Shown in pieces: positions 11,421-23,800 of a stretch of DNA of 64,000 bases; positions within the stretch are counted from its first letter, which is position 1; each line of letters begins with the position of its first letter. The notes beneath the pieces are model-generated. The model worked only from the letters and a program-made list of their open reading frames with translations. It was not told the DNA's origin and ran no database searches. Where the stretch lies: contig CANJKZ010000142.1 in NCBI GenBank assembly GCA_947471745.1, forward strand, positions 3,650,501-3,714,500, in the 5' to 3' direction. Position numbers and translations under genes: made by a program. The stretch comes from Closterium sp. Naga37s-1. Lineage: Eukaryota > Streptophyta > Zygnematophyceae > Desmidiales > Closteriaceae.

Positions 11421-13041
11421 ATGGCTCTCACTGTCGCTTCCGCGGGCCTCTCTTCCACCGTCAGCAACTCTCTCGGCCACCGCGCCGCTACAAACGCTGG
11501 TCTGTCCACTTCAGCGTCCGCCTCCCCGCTTTCCATTTCCGCGACCCGCCGCGCCTCTTCTGCTCCGCGGGGCTCCTCGTGGCTGCGCGGATCCCCCGTG
11601 CAGCTTCCGGCGCGCGGCCTTTCGGCGGGATCTCTCGGGGGAGCGATTAAGCCCGCCCGCAGAGGCGGCGGAGGGGCGATGACTGCGACGGCGGGATTGG
11701 GAGACGCCGCGGGGTTGACGGCCGCCGCGTACGGCGCTTCTCTGCTGTTCGGCGGCCTCTTCGCATGTGAGCCGGTCGAGCCGTGCGCCAGGCGCTCAGC
11801 TGCGCGCATGCCTGGAAATTTGTAATTGTTTGTCTGTCTCTTGCGTGGCGTTCGGTCAGTCCGTGGTCTCGAATCCGTTTCATTTCGCGCCCTGCTTCCC
11901 CAAATTCCCCCGCCCCCCCCTTTCCCCTGGCCTCCACCCCCGCCTCCCCCGCTTCCCCTGCCTTCTCCGCCTCTCTTGCCATTCCGTCACCCCCCAGACC
12001 TCCGCACGGGCAGCAAGTACTCTTTGGGAGGCGGGCTGACGGGCGCTGCGCTGTTCGCCACGGTGCGTTAAAGTTGATTGAAGCAGTGCGGAACCAGCAT
12101 TGAAGTAGCGTTTGCCCTTCCGTCCAGCTCTTGCTATACTTTTTCCATGCCAATCCTTTCTATGCCCTGGCTGTCCGAAGCGCGTTTGGCTCTGGCAAGG
12201 TGTCACCACACAACCAGCCAGCGTGGCTGCACCAGACAAGTCAACTCAGTCAAGTCAACCATGCAGCCACGCTGGTTGGGCGATGGCACCATTAAAGCAG
12301 CCCCGAGAATTAAACTGAAACAAGCAATGCCCGATGCTTGCCTACTCTTCTGACGCAACCTCTTCCCACACTGATAGATTCCCCTTTGGATGCGCCCTCC
12401 TCCCCAACCCACCCCTTCTTTCCTCCACTTCCCTTTCGCCCTTCCCCCCCCCCGTTGGGCATGGCATGTGCAGGCCTTCTATCTCATTCAGAGCGCTCAG
12501 ACGGAGTCCCTAGGCAACGCTCTGGGCTTTGGCGCTGGCCTGCTCTTCTGCGCCCTCTTTGGTCAGTTCTTTTGCACTACGCAACACACATTCTCTTCTT
12601 CCTCCTCCCACCCGTCCCCTCTTTCCACCTCTCCCCCACTCCCCGACATTCCACCCTCCCCTCTCCCCCCCTCCGTTCCTTCCTTTCGTGCACAACTTCA
12701 CCTGCGTTCATCTCTGCCCTTCGATGGACGTGCACCTTTTTTCTCTCTCCCTCTCTCTCTCTTTCCTTGAAGGCCACTTGAATGCTACTTCTGTCTGAAG
12801 CTTTCATTTTTCCCATTCGGGAAACAGAGTACCGTACATGTCGTTCCGTTTCCTCCTCTCACCCGTCTACATCCCCACTCACCCCCCTTTCCCCATCACC
12901 ACACCAATATCCCACTGCTCACGCCCCTGCCGTGCAGCCATCCGCCTCTTCCTCACAGGAAAGCCCATGCCCGCTGCCCCTCTTCTTGCCTTCAGTGCTG
13001 CTGCCACTGCTGTTTTTGCATCCGCCTATTTTGGCGCATGA
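11421..13041 (+). CDS. Plastid TMEM14-family membrane protein, fatty acid export (FAX)-like
   Basis: Exons 11421-11766, 11998-12062, 12474-12561 and 12938-13041 (phases 1, 0, 1) give 200 residues. Residues 1 to about 95 are rich in Ser, Ala and Arg with few acidic residues, as in a chloroplast transit peptide. The rest matches the TMEM14 fold: four short hydrophobic helices with Gly-rich packing, FAYLRTGSKYSLGGGLTGA at the exon 1/2 join, then AFYLIQSAQTESLGNALGFG, and the family-typical RLFLTGKPMPA before the last helix. Plant members (FAX1 and relatives) sit in the plastid inner envelope and export free fatty acids. Length is normal for FAX proteins. Plastid location and FAX role are inferred from the family and transit peptide; a mitochondrial or ER TMEM14 paralogue is the alternative. 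Confidence 0.85.
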
Positions 13042-13656
13042 TGTACAGGAGGCAACTGTAGTGATTACCGTTATGTTTAGGTTTTAGAGTCGACTCAATT
13101 ACCGTTATGTTTAGGTACGGTACTATCGCGTTGTAATGCAGGCTCAGATCAGGGCCAGTTTCCCAAGGGACAGGAGACAGGACTGCTGCAAGGTGTAGAA
13201 AAGGTACATGTAGCAAGTAAAGAAACAAGTGGTACCTGGTTTGTGTATGGATGGGACTGGATTTAGTGGAGTTTGCACATCTACTACTTTACCCTCCGTA
13301 CTAGTACACTACACTGCAACATGGTGGTGGTAGCCACATAAGTTTCCACAGAACCTGTTCTATCAGTACATCGGCCCGACATGGGTACTAGCATGGACCA
13401 CATGAAATTCCTCTACTGTCCAAGACAGACTATTGCTTCCTACCCTATTCAAGATCCGTGTCTGTTGCTCTGCACACCAAAACAAAATGGACACCACCAG
13501 CCAACACCACTGGCTGGCTCTACTACCTAAAACTCCCAAGTTCCAACTATGCACAGTAGACACTCACTTGCACACACACGTACACAGCCCATGCACAATC
13601 ACCAGCCCCCCCACACACAAACACACTAAAGAACAAGTCGAACAATGAGCACACAC
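13042..13656. other. Intergenic space between convergent plastid-protein genes
   Basis: Likely holds the 3' ends of both flanking genes. A direct repeat of about 19 bases (ATTACCGTTATGTTTAGGT) occurs at about 13063 and again at about 13098. Nothing else recognised. Confidence 0.5.
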
Positions 13657-14967
13657 TCACACAGCCTTCCCCCCTCCTTGGCCGATCATAGCCTTGAAAA
13701 ACTGGACCCCCTTGGAAATGGGGGAGTCCTTTGCAACAGCAGCATACAGCACCGTCTCAATCCTCTCCGCATCAGGGCGAGTGGGCAGCGCGGTAAGCGG
13801 CCGCATCGCACTCTCGCCCTTCTTCTGCGTCAGTAACACCCACGGCACTGGACCGCCCGTGCCCGCGCCTGCACTTGCCCCTGCGCCCGCATCGGCTCCC
13901 CCCACCACGCGCATCAGCGCGCCCTCGTTCCCCCCGAACAGCCCCTGCACGGCCAGCGGCATGAAGCAGTACACCACGTCGAATTCCTTCACGAAATCCG
14001 CTACTAACGAGGATGGAACATCGGAATCAGCAGAGGCGGCGGGCGCGGAAGCCCAGGCGGGGTTGAGGAGGAGAACGGGCGTGTTTCCTGCGCTGTTGAG
14101 CACGGATCTGACTTTCCCCGCTTGCGCCTCCGTGGGGCCTACTATGCACACGAGCGCCGCGTCGCGAGGCACTGACGGCCGCTCATCCAAGCTAGCTATG
14201 TCCCACTCGATCACTGCTGCTGATGCTCCTGCTGGGTCTTTATTAGTAGCTGCTGCTGCGGCGGCAGCAGCAGGGCCGAACAGAAGCGACACTGCGCATT
14301 TTGCGGGGGCATTTCCGCCTACACTCGCCCCTCTCCCCGCACCCCCCCGCCATCGCACCAGGCCAACGGCTCTCCGCACCAAGTCCTGCGCCGTTTCCGC
14401 CAGCACCTTGGGGGAATCGTCTCGCAGCGGAATTTCCACCTGAAAGCGCGCGCCGGCGGAAGCCGCTCCCCCTCCCCCACCCCCTCCGCTGCCCCCCTTG
14501 CCGGAAATCTGCTTGCGCTGCTTAAGTGTCATAGGCTCTGCGGCGCGAGATGCGGCGCGAATTGCGGCGGCCACGCATTCGCCGGCTTGGCGGAGAGCAT
14601 CCTCGAGGGATTCCGGCGGGATCACGCGCGGGATAGGCGGCGGCGCGGCTTTCGCAGCAGGGACGGAACGAGTTTCGGAGGATGAAGGCGAGGGTTTTGA
14701 GGAGGGGTTTGCGGAGGACTGCTTACGCGGGCGTGACTTGGCCTGCGCGTAAATCGAGAGGCTTCGGGGTGGATTTTCTCCGCGGCATTTGCGGTCAAGG
14801 GCGGAGGACGCAGGAAAAGGAGAGAGCGTGAGAATGCGGCGAGACGAGAGGTGCGAAGCAGTGCGGGATGTCCGCGAGTCGATCCGAGCGGACGTAGGGG
14901 CCGCGAGTGAGTAAGAGAGACCAGATGAGGTGGGTAGCAGCTGCGCCATTGGTAGGGTGGCGGACAT
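13657..14967 (-). CDS. DUF1995-family plastid protein, single exon
   Basis: An uninterrupted 436-codon frame. The first 80 or so residues are Ser/Thr/Ala/Arg-rich, fitting a chloroplast transit peptide. The body begins with PPESLEDALRQAGE and continues to the C-terminal SPISKGVQFFKAMIG, the layout of DUF1995 proteins, which in plants are plastid-targeted and include the photosystem II accumulation factor LPA3. A Gly run (after SGKGGSG) and Ala-rich inserts lengthen it beyond typical plant members of about 350 residues. The LLNPAW motif in the middle resembles the family's conserved nucleotide-fold-like strand region. It is intronless while its neighbours are split. Function as LPA3 itself is not established; family assignment is the safer claim. 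Confidence 0.75.
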   Translation of the reverse strand: MSATLPMAQLLPTSSGLSYSLAAPTSARIDSRTSRTASHLSSRRILTLSPFPASSALDRKCRGENPPRSLSIYAQAKSRPRKQSSANPSSKPSPSSSETRSVPAAKAAPPPIPRVIPPESLEDALRQAGECVAAAIRAASRAAEPMTLKQRKQISGKGGSGGGGGGGAASAGARFQVEIPLRDDSPKVLAETAQDLVRRAVGLVRWRGGAGRGASVGGNAPAKCAVSLLFGPAAAAAAAATNKDPAGASAAVIEWDIASLDERPSVPRDAALVCIVGPTEAQAGKVRSVLNSAGNTPVLLLNPAWASAPAASADSDVPSSLVADFVKEFDVVYCFMPLAVQGLFGGNEGALMRVVGGADAGAGASAGAGTGGPVPWVLLTQKKGESAMRPLTALPTRPDAERIETVLYAAVAKDSPISKGVQFFKAMIGQGGGKAV

Positions 14968-17529
14968 TCAGAAATGATGCGCTAGCAGCTACTTGTTTCA
15001 CCTTGTAGCTCGAGAACTGATTACATGTTTTTTTCCAGCGGCACGTGCGAGATGTGAAGCAGGAGATTTCTAGAGGAGAATTTAATTATTGTAACATTTT
15101 TTTTTGTTCGTACAGATCGTACCTATCTCCCGAATTGCGCATTGCGCAGTATCGCGTTCCCTTTTCAAACGGAGATCGAAACTCGAAGCTTCTTCTCAAG
15201 CTTCTCGTGGTCAATGGCTGGGGGGAAAGGGAGTGGAGGGGAAGGGCTGGTTCGGTGCGGTGCGGCGGCGTGGTGGTGCGGCGGTGGCGGGCTGCACACA
15301 TTTGCAACAGAGTACACCTGTCCCGCGCTAATTTCAACCCCCCCAAAAATTTTACAGAGCCACCTAGACCAGATTCGGCTGTATCTTTCAGACACCCAGG
15401 ATCAAAAGGATATGAACAGGCTCTCCTCATCGGTAGTTAAAAAAAAACATTCCGTCAGTGGATCAGGCGCACCACCCACTCACACGGCCAATGTTTTCAG
15501 TTGCGACCTCTGTTGCGCCCACGTACTCGAAGGGAGTCCAAAACTTTAGCTACTCTAAAATAGGTATCGAGCTATACAACCCTTGGTTCCATAAATAACA
15601 AGGGTACCTACCCACGAGGGTCCAACTTCAGGGGTTGAAATTGGCGGGGAAAAGGTGTAACTTTGAGGCACATGTTGGCTACACCCAGTTTGGAGTGAAC
15701 AACCTGTTGGCGTCATGGAAAACCCAGCACTGAGCCACTCGCTAAACAAGCTTGCATCAGGCCTGGAATCACATCTGTTAGCCAGCGCAGATTGGAAAAT
15801 GTTCAATTCGGCGTCACGCAGCTGTATGAAGTTCCGGATTCCAGGTGGCTTCCTCCCGTCTACAGCTGCGAACTGGGATGCAAAGTACGACCCGGGTTAC
15901 ATCTCCGAAGTACAGGAGTCCCCATCCCCGATTTGACAATGGTCATTGTTGACTCGTCCTCACTGATCATCCATCCCCATTTCTCAAGCAAGGGAGGAAC
16001 AGCGCTTCGTTGGGGAGACGAGACAGCTGTCCTCGTTTAGTGTATGTTGATTCATGTGGTAGTTAGCGCACCACCAGCTGCCACTCCCTGCCAACCGTTG
16101 TTTCATGCATGCAGATTCATTGCAAATGGTTCACCAGAATTGCAACGTGCGGGCAGTTCGTATGTTTCCATCTTAGAATAGTTTGTGTGGGTGTACGCTA
16201 GAGCAACTAAATGCACTTGATGCTGTCTCAACCCAGAACAATTTAGTTTTGTTTCAGCTTTAAAAATATGTGAACTATACATCAAGGGCAGAATGAGGTC
16301 TCGGTCTCTCCTTAGAATGAGGAAAGATATCGTAATGTGGCACTTTTTACTGTGTTCCGTGTCGTGTGCCTGAAATGGGGCCACTACACGGTCGACACGC
16401 GGCAGTTGGTCATCTCCAAACCAGAGCTCCCATCCTAACTGCTAAACTCAACGCCTTGAATTGGTTCGCTTGGATGCAGGCGGGACTCGGGGCGGGGAGA
16501 AGCACCTGCTCAACAACAGAACCTCCACCTTGGCTGCTCCACGTCAGCCTCGCTTACCCATAAAGCAGCAACCTCGTCCTTGGCTCGGTAAGGCCCAAAC
16601 CTCGTTCCCGCGCCTTCAAACACACGAAGCTCAAGAAACTTCCTACAGCTTCGTTACGAACCATACCTGCGCATCCCCAAACCAGCCGAGGAAATCCTCC
16701 AGCCACCGTCTACAAAATCCCTTTCGTTCACTACATTTGATGCAGTATTTGCACCTTTCTATGTCCAAATCCATCGCCCCTAACTCGTCCACTAGAACCA
16801 CTCTCTCGTTCCCTCCTCCGATGAATGATTGGTTACCGTTCCATCCGTACTTACCTGGTCTTCTTGCTGCATTGCCGCCATTTCCAGTGAAGACGGAACC
16901 GTTTTGTTTCTGATTCAGTGGCTGCGACCACCAAGTTTGCAGCGCATCTGTGTTGTTTTTCATCGTGTTTTTGTTTCCATTTGTTTGTTTCTCGTTTTGT
17001 CGATCTGTTATGTATGTGACATTTCGTGATTGTACTTTGGAATAAGCCGTTCTTGTCTCGCCGTTCACTGTCAAGCATACTGCCACTGTCTCGTAGCTTC
17101 TCCGTAACTTAACCACCACCTCCTCGCACTCGACGCAACACTTGAACTGCGCTGTTGCGCGCATAACTGCTCTTCGCGTTTGCAGCTGCATTGCCCCAAT
17201 CCTAAACGCGCGTTTCTCCCTCGTCTCCCTAGCCCCAAGCAAAGCCTACCTCGTGTTGTCCGCGGATAATCGCTGAAACTCCGGAGGCGCGACGCGAGCA
17301 ACAAGAAGCCGGGCATGGCTGCTAATGCAGTTTTCTGGTGGAGCATCAAGCCTTGAATCGTCTGAAAACAAAAGAATTTCAGGAGCTGCTGTGACTGCGA
17401 TGTGTCAGCATGCGATCCTGTTGTGTTAACGCGTAATCATTCCCGGTGAACAGTGGTACAGTGAAATTCAAAGCCTTCTTAGGTCTCTACGTTGTCTAAG
17501 CGCGTGAATCGGGACAAAATAGGCACACA
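14968..17529. other. Long intergenic region, no supported gene
   Basis: About 2.5 kb separates two divergent genes. Short open frames exist on both strands (for example 15142-15549 + and 16643-17242 -) but show no recognisable domain, consistent splice partners or codon pattern like the neighbours. The end nearest 17530 should contain the promoter and leader of the U-box kinase gene; the end nearest 14968 that of the DUF1995 gene. No repeat structure was noticed. Confidence 0.5.
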
Positions 17530-20500
17530 ATGCAGTCGGACATGGATTGTCCGTGCGAGAGACTCGTGGTGGCAGTCGGCAAGGATAACGGGTCGAAGGA
17601 GGCCATCCGATGGGCCGTCGCTAACAAGATTCGGTCGCCCAACGACGTCCTTATCTTACTCCACGTCGTCTCTCGGTTACCAGGACCAAGTAAGTGCACT
17701 CAAATCGGGTAACAATTCCTACCTTCGTCTGTTCATTGCGCTCTATAGTCTTCACCCTTTTGCGTTCAAAAAAAAAAAAAAAACATTATTACCTGGAATA
17801 AAATTTTGCAATGTCAAGAATTAACGTAGTCGTTTTCCCACGCATCCTCTCCGTTCCCGCGTCCCCCGGCAGTGGGCACGGAGATATACCAGAGCGAGGT
17901 GAACAACACGCTGTTCGTGCACTATGTGCGCACCGTGGTGCAGCCCATGATGTCCCTCCTCAAGTCCTCCATCAGCGCCCATGTAATGCGCTCCCCTCGC
18001 CCGCCTCGTTCCCCTCGCTCCTCTCGCTCCTCTCGCTCCCCTCGCTCGCCTCGCCAGTCGTATGTTTTGCGGATTAATCCCTCGCCGAGTTTCGCAATCC
18101 TGCACTTCGTTTCCCTCAATCGCCCCGCATCAGCGTGCCTCCCGACCTTCCCGTCTCCCCTATTTCCGTCGCCCTTGAAACGCTCTCCACGCCCACGCTC
18201 ATTTTCACTCTTACTCTCACCCTCACGCTCACCTCCACGCTGATGCTCTCAACGTTCTCATGCTCACGCTCACGCTCACGCTCTCGTGCATCGTGCGTCT
18301 TGCGACTGGCAATTTGCCAGGTGAACGTCCAGATGAAGCTGTCGCGCAACAACCATCGCGACAAGGGAACCATGGAGGAAGCGCGCAACCTGCGCGCCAC
18401 CACGCTCATTATCGGCAGCAACGGCCGCTCCTCCCTCTTCTCCTCGTAAGCAATCCCTTTCCTGCTTCTTGACTTTCCCCTTCGGGATTCCCTTCCCCCT
18501 CGCGCCTCCCTCTCCCTCCCGGGAGGCTTTCTTATACGACGCTTCTCTCTGTTCCTTTAGTCGACCTGTGCCCCATGCTCGTCTCTAAATGAAAAAAACG
18601 CGTAGTGAAATTTCGTAACTGACAACAGAAAAACAAATCACCTCAGCTCGTTCGTTATCCTTAACCGGATAACCCCTGAACGGATAACGCACAGAGTGTG
18701 CACTGATTTCTTCTTTTAGTAAATTTCCATTTCACCAGCCTCTTGAATCCCAGCCTCCAATGTTTCCGTCTCCGTTTCAAATATGGTCTAATATTGTTTA
18801 CACATTTTCCCATACATCCATCGCTTTGTCATTGCACTGTTCGAAAACTTGATATGCTATCCGTTTTTTTTTCCCTCTCTCTCATCTCATTTCAAACCTC
18901 TTTTCAACCCTACTCGAAGAGTTTGCCTAAAGTGCCAAACAAAAGACCCACAATTCCCCATACCTCCTCTTCCTCTCCCTTCCTCTCCTCCTCCCACCCG
19001 CCCTCCCTCCCCTCCCCTTACATATCTTTCCACGCTCCTTCCTTCCACCCCCCTATCCCTCCCAGGAAGCCTAAGGTATCGGCCTTGGGGCAATACTGTG
19101 CCAAGTACCGTCCGTACGGCATGGCAGTATGCGTGATAGACAAGGGTGGCAAGCTCGTGCTTTCCAAAGAAGCCGACGCGCCTTCCTCCGTGTCCAACAG
19201 CGGCAGCCCTGCCTCGTCCGGCCGAGCCTCCGGCCAGATCAGCCCCGGCCAGTCCGGCAGATTCCAACGCGGAGGAGGTTCGGGGTCGGGTACTGGCACG
19301 AGCACTCCCAGCAGCATGGATGGTGGCGGGGGGTTTCCGAGGAGGGGAGGGAGTGCGGCGGGTGGCATGGGCGGTGGCATGGGCGGTGGCATGGGCGGTG
19401 GCATGGGCGGTGGCGGTGGTGGTAGTTTTGGTGGTCGCGGTGGTGGGTCGATGGGTGGAACGCCGGGGGCGTCTGGTGTGCTGGAGCCCACGTATAGTGG
19501 GACGTTTGGCGATGGTGGTGCTGATGGGCCTCCACAAGGTGAGCGAAGCGAGACGAGATGGGAGAGGAGCGCGAGAGTGGGGGGCGAGTTGGGTGAAGGA
19601 GAAGAGGTGTGAGAGAAGAGGAGGGCAAGATAGTTTGGGATGCGATGCGATGCTCCTTACGCTCACACCATCTCTCCCATGTGCTCATCTGCTGCCCTTC
19701 GTTGCCATCGCGTTGCCTGTTAAGGCTGGCTGGCCGTGTCGCAGTAACAGCTCCTTCTCCCTTGATTTCCAGCCCAGCCTTTTGTACTGTTCAAAACGTT
19801 CCAAAATGGAATGATGGGGTTCCTATGTGAGCGATTTCTCAAGATTCTCATCCGTGCTTTTTGAGGAGCTTCAAATAATATGAAACAGAGAGCAACCTTA
19901 TCAAATCACACTAACCTGAATTGTGATGTGTAACTAACTCCTACCTGATAACACACACACCCAACCGCAACACTCCTAAACTACACGCTTCATCCTGCTC
20001 TCCCTATACCTCTCCCACCCCCGCACATCTCCCCCTTCCCCTCCCCTCCCACCCCTCCCCCTTCTTTCCCCCCCCCCCATCAGCCTTGGACCCTCTCCGC
20101 ACCTCCCCTGCGCACGCCTTCAACGCCTCCCGCCCGCCCTACGCCTCAGACGCACGCGCCTCCCCCTCCCGCTCCGCCATGCCCCCTCCCCCGCTCGACC
20201 CCGGCGCCCCCCTGCGCCCCTCAGGGCTGGGCCCGCGCGGATCCATGAATGAGCGCGGCATGGGGGGAGGGGGGGGGATCCCCATGGGCGCCAATGGCAG
20301 CGGCACCATGCTCCCAGTGTATGGGTCCCAGCCAGGGGGGGCGGGCATGGGGGGCCCAGGCATGGGTGCGGGTGCAGGCATGGGGGGTGCAGGAGCAGGC
20401 ATGGGTGGGGGAGGTGGGGCAGTGGGAATGAGCTCGTCCGGTTCCCCCAGCACCAGCGGATCCACCAACCTCCTCCTCTCCGGGCGCCGCTTCCCTCGCG

Positions 20501-20810
20501 CCGGCTCATCTGACTCCTCCCCCACCTCCTCCGCCTCCTCCCCCAGCTGGAACCGCCCCGGGGGCGCCCCTGGCGGCGGCACCGCTGGGGGGAATTTCCA
20601 GCAGGCGCAGGGGCAGGGGCAAGGGGGGGGAGCACAGGATGCAGTGGCAGTGGGGCTAGCGGCGGGGCTGCAGGGGGAGGCTCTAGAGGATTTCGTGGCG
20701 TGGAGGCGGGGCAATCCCATGGCGTCGTACGTGCAGCAGCAGGAGTACATTCTGGATGCTCACCGCCGCATGGCTGCTGGCGGCGCTGGCGGTAGCATGC
20801 TCATGGCCAT

Positions 20811-20863
<53 letters not shown>

Positions 20864-23800
20864 GGAAGGGGCAGACGCCGGTGCTGACGTCCATGAATTC
20901 CCTAGGCTCTGGCGCGTCTGACGATGAAGCTAGTGTGAGTGGCCATGTGCTAGTGCGAGCTCTGGCACTTGCTTGGTGAATTCACTGGAAAAAGAGACGT
21001 TCTAGCAACTCTCCCAAGCTCTCCTCGTATCCCATTCCCCTCCCTCTCTTCTTCCTCTTCCATTTCCGTTTCCTCCTTCACCCCACTCAGGCAACCCCAT
21101 AAGTTTCCCCCACCCTCTCCTGTGCTTCCATTCTCTTCACCCCTATCCCTTACGTCCCTCCCTCGCCTACTACCACTCTATAATTCTTCTCCTCCCCTCT
21201 CCTCTCGTCGCCTTTCCATCCCTTCACCTTTTCCCCGTCCAGTCTCCCAGGACGACCTGCACACACTTATGAGATGTATAAAAAAGTTTTCTCCTCTACT
21301 CTCAGTTTCCCCCTTCCATCCCCTCCCCTCCCTTGCCATCCCTTCACCTTTCCCCCACCCCAGGACGACCTGCGCAAGGAGCTAGAGCGCATGCGCCTGC
21401 GCGCAGGTTTGACACGCCTCAATTCCCCCTTCCATCCCCTCACCCTCCCGCCTGCCATCCTTTCACCCACACCACCCCTTTCCTGCCCTCCTTTCAGGAC
21501 GACCTGCGCAAGGAGCTAGAGCGCATGCGCCTGCGCGCGGCCGAAGCGGAAGCAGCCCAAGCGGAAGCGGAGCTGCGGGCGCAGCGGCTGATGCTGGAAG
21601 CGCAGTCGTCCGTGCGGCAAGTGGAGGCAGCGCAGCGTCAAAAAGAGCTCGAAACCGCCGCACGCGTGGAGCAAGCGGCTTTCGAAGCCCTCACAGCCCA
21701 GGCTGCAGCGGAGGAGGCGCGGCGGGCTACGGAAGCGGAGCTCCAGAGGAAGGGCGCTGCGAGGAAGGAGGCGGCGGCTAAGGTCGCGGAGCTGGAAGTG
21801 CAGGCGAAGAGGCGGAAAGAGGCTGAGATGAGAGTGCTGAATGGCGCTGCTGGCTCTGGGGGGGGCTCTGTGGGGAGCAGCGGGAGCAATGGGAAGGGCG
21901 GCGGGGGAGGTGGATCGGGGGGTGCGGGTGCGGGAGTGGGAGCGGGAGGGGAGGGTGTGGAGGGGAAGGAGGGGGAGGGAGAGAGTGAGGAGGGGGCTGC
22001 GGTGCAGGAAGGGCCGTTTGTGGAGCACACGTGGGAAGAGATGAAGGTGAGGAGGGGTCAGGGGGTGGGAGTGGAAGGGAGAAGAGAAGGAGAGAGGGAG
22101 ATGGTGAGGGAGATTTTTGTTTGTTGCGATGAATGGTTCGACGCGGAATATGTGCTGCGCGTTCTGTAACTCACAAATCAACTCACTCTCTGTTGTTGTT
22201 ATTGTTTTTTCTTCTTCTTATTTTCCTAACTGGTTGTATACCTCGCGTCACACCTTCTGTTTCCCCTCTCTCGTCATCCCCTACTCCTCTCTACTCTCTG
22301 CTCCTCACCGCCTCTCCACTGTGGAGCAGGCATGCACAGAGGGATTCAGTGAGCAGCGCAAGATAGGAGAGGGCGGGTTTGGCACAGTGTATCTGGGTAC
22401 ACTGCACCACACGGCCGTGGCAGTCAAGGTGCTCAAGAGCCGCGACCACCAAAAGGCAAAGACCGAGTTCCGCCAAGAGGTGAGGTCACCCGCCGCCGCC
22501 GCCGCCTGTGCCCCCTAGTGCAATGCCCTGTCCTGCCCTGTCCTGCCCTCCCCTGCCCTCCCCTGCAATGCAATGCTGTGGCTTCAATTCAACATGTGCT
22601 GCATTTCCCCGCCCTGTGCCTTGCTCGTTGATCCGCTTTCCCTGTTTCTCCCTCGCATGCCTCCCCACGTCTCGCCATTCCCCGTCATGCTTCCCATTCC
22701 AACAACACCTCTTCCATTCCTGTAGGCGCTTCTCACCCAAACCCCAACCCCTCCACCATTCCTCCTCAATCCCTCCCCCTTCTCCCCTGATCCCCACTTC
22801 CTCTCTCCCCTCCTCCTCCCCCACAGGTGGCGGTTCTGAGTCAGATCCATCCCCCGCACGTGGTCATGTTGCTGGGGTGCCCACCATCGCGTTACTGAGT
22901 CATTTTCTGCCCCGGTCTCTCTCCCCCTTCTTCCCTCCCCCACAGGTGGCGGTGCTGAGTCAGATACAGCACCCACACGTGGTCATGCTGCTCGCGTGCT
23001 GCTCCTCCCACTTCTGCCTCGTCTACGAGTACATGGCAGGCGGCAGCCTCGACGAGCGTCTCCGCTGCACCAAGGGCACCGCGCCCCTCCTCTGGCACTC
23101 CCGCCTGCGCATTGCAGCGGAAGTCGCCTCCGCTCTCCTCGTCCTCCACAACCGCCCTGCACCCATAGTTCACCGGGACCTCAAGCCCGCGAATATCCTC
23201 CTAGATAAGAACCTAGTGGCCAAGCTCGCAGACGTGGGGCTTGCGCGGCTCATGCCCACCGCGGACTCCTCCTCCGGGAACGGCAACGCGGTCATGCGGA
23301 CGTACGCGCGGGAATCCGTCGCAGTCGGGACTTTCGCCTACATGGATCCGGAGTTCCAACGCACGGGGGAATACGGCCCGAAATCCGATGTCTACGCGTT
23401 GGGAATCGTGCTCCTGGACCTGCTCACCGGCCTCCGTCCGAACGCGTTCGAAGGACTCGAAGACGCGGTGGACGACGACGACGAGGAGGCTCTCGCGGCT
23501 CTCCTGGATAAAACCGCGGGCGACTGGCCCGTGCCTCTCGCCATGGAGCTTGCGAAAATGGCGCTGAAATGCTCTGAGATGCGCAGGCGGAGCCGGCCGG
23601 ATCTGGCCAAGGTGGTGATGCCGGTGCTGGAGAAGGCGAGAGAGGTGGCTGCTCGCGTGGAGGAGGAGATGGAGAAGGATGCCTGGCGCACTGCTAACCT
23701 GCCCAGCCCGCACAAGGCTGCTAGCTGCTTCTTCTGCCCCTTGACCAAGGTACGGTGCCGGTTGGGGGGGTAACGAGGGGAGGTCGTGGTAGAGGGGGGG

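Noticed and set aside
15045-15549. Overlapping open frames of 115-135 codons in the intergenic region
   Set aside because: Three frames are open at once over the same bases, and none has recognisable content.
16643-17242. 199-codon open frame on the minus strand
   Set aside because: No domain, no plausible splice partners, and composition unlike neighbouring genes.
22508-22945. Extension of the kinase frame upstream of exon 8
   Set aside because: It reads through pyrimidine-rich intron and a decoy junction; the good acceptor at 22945 joins exon 7 in phase.
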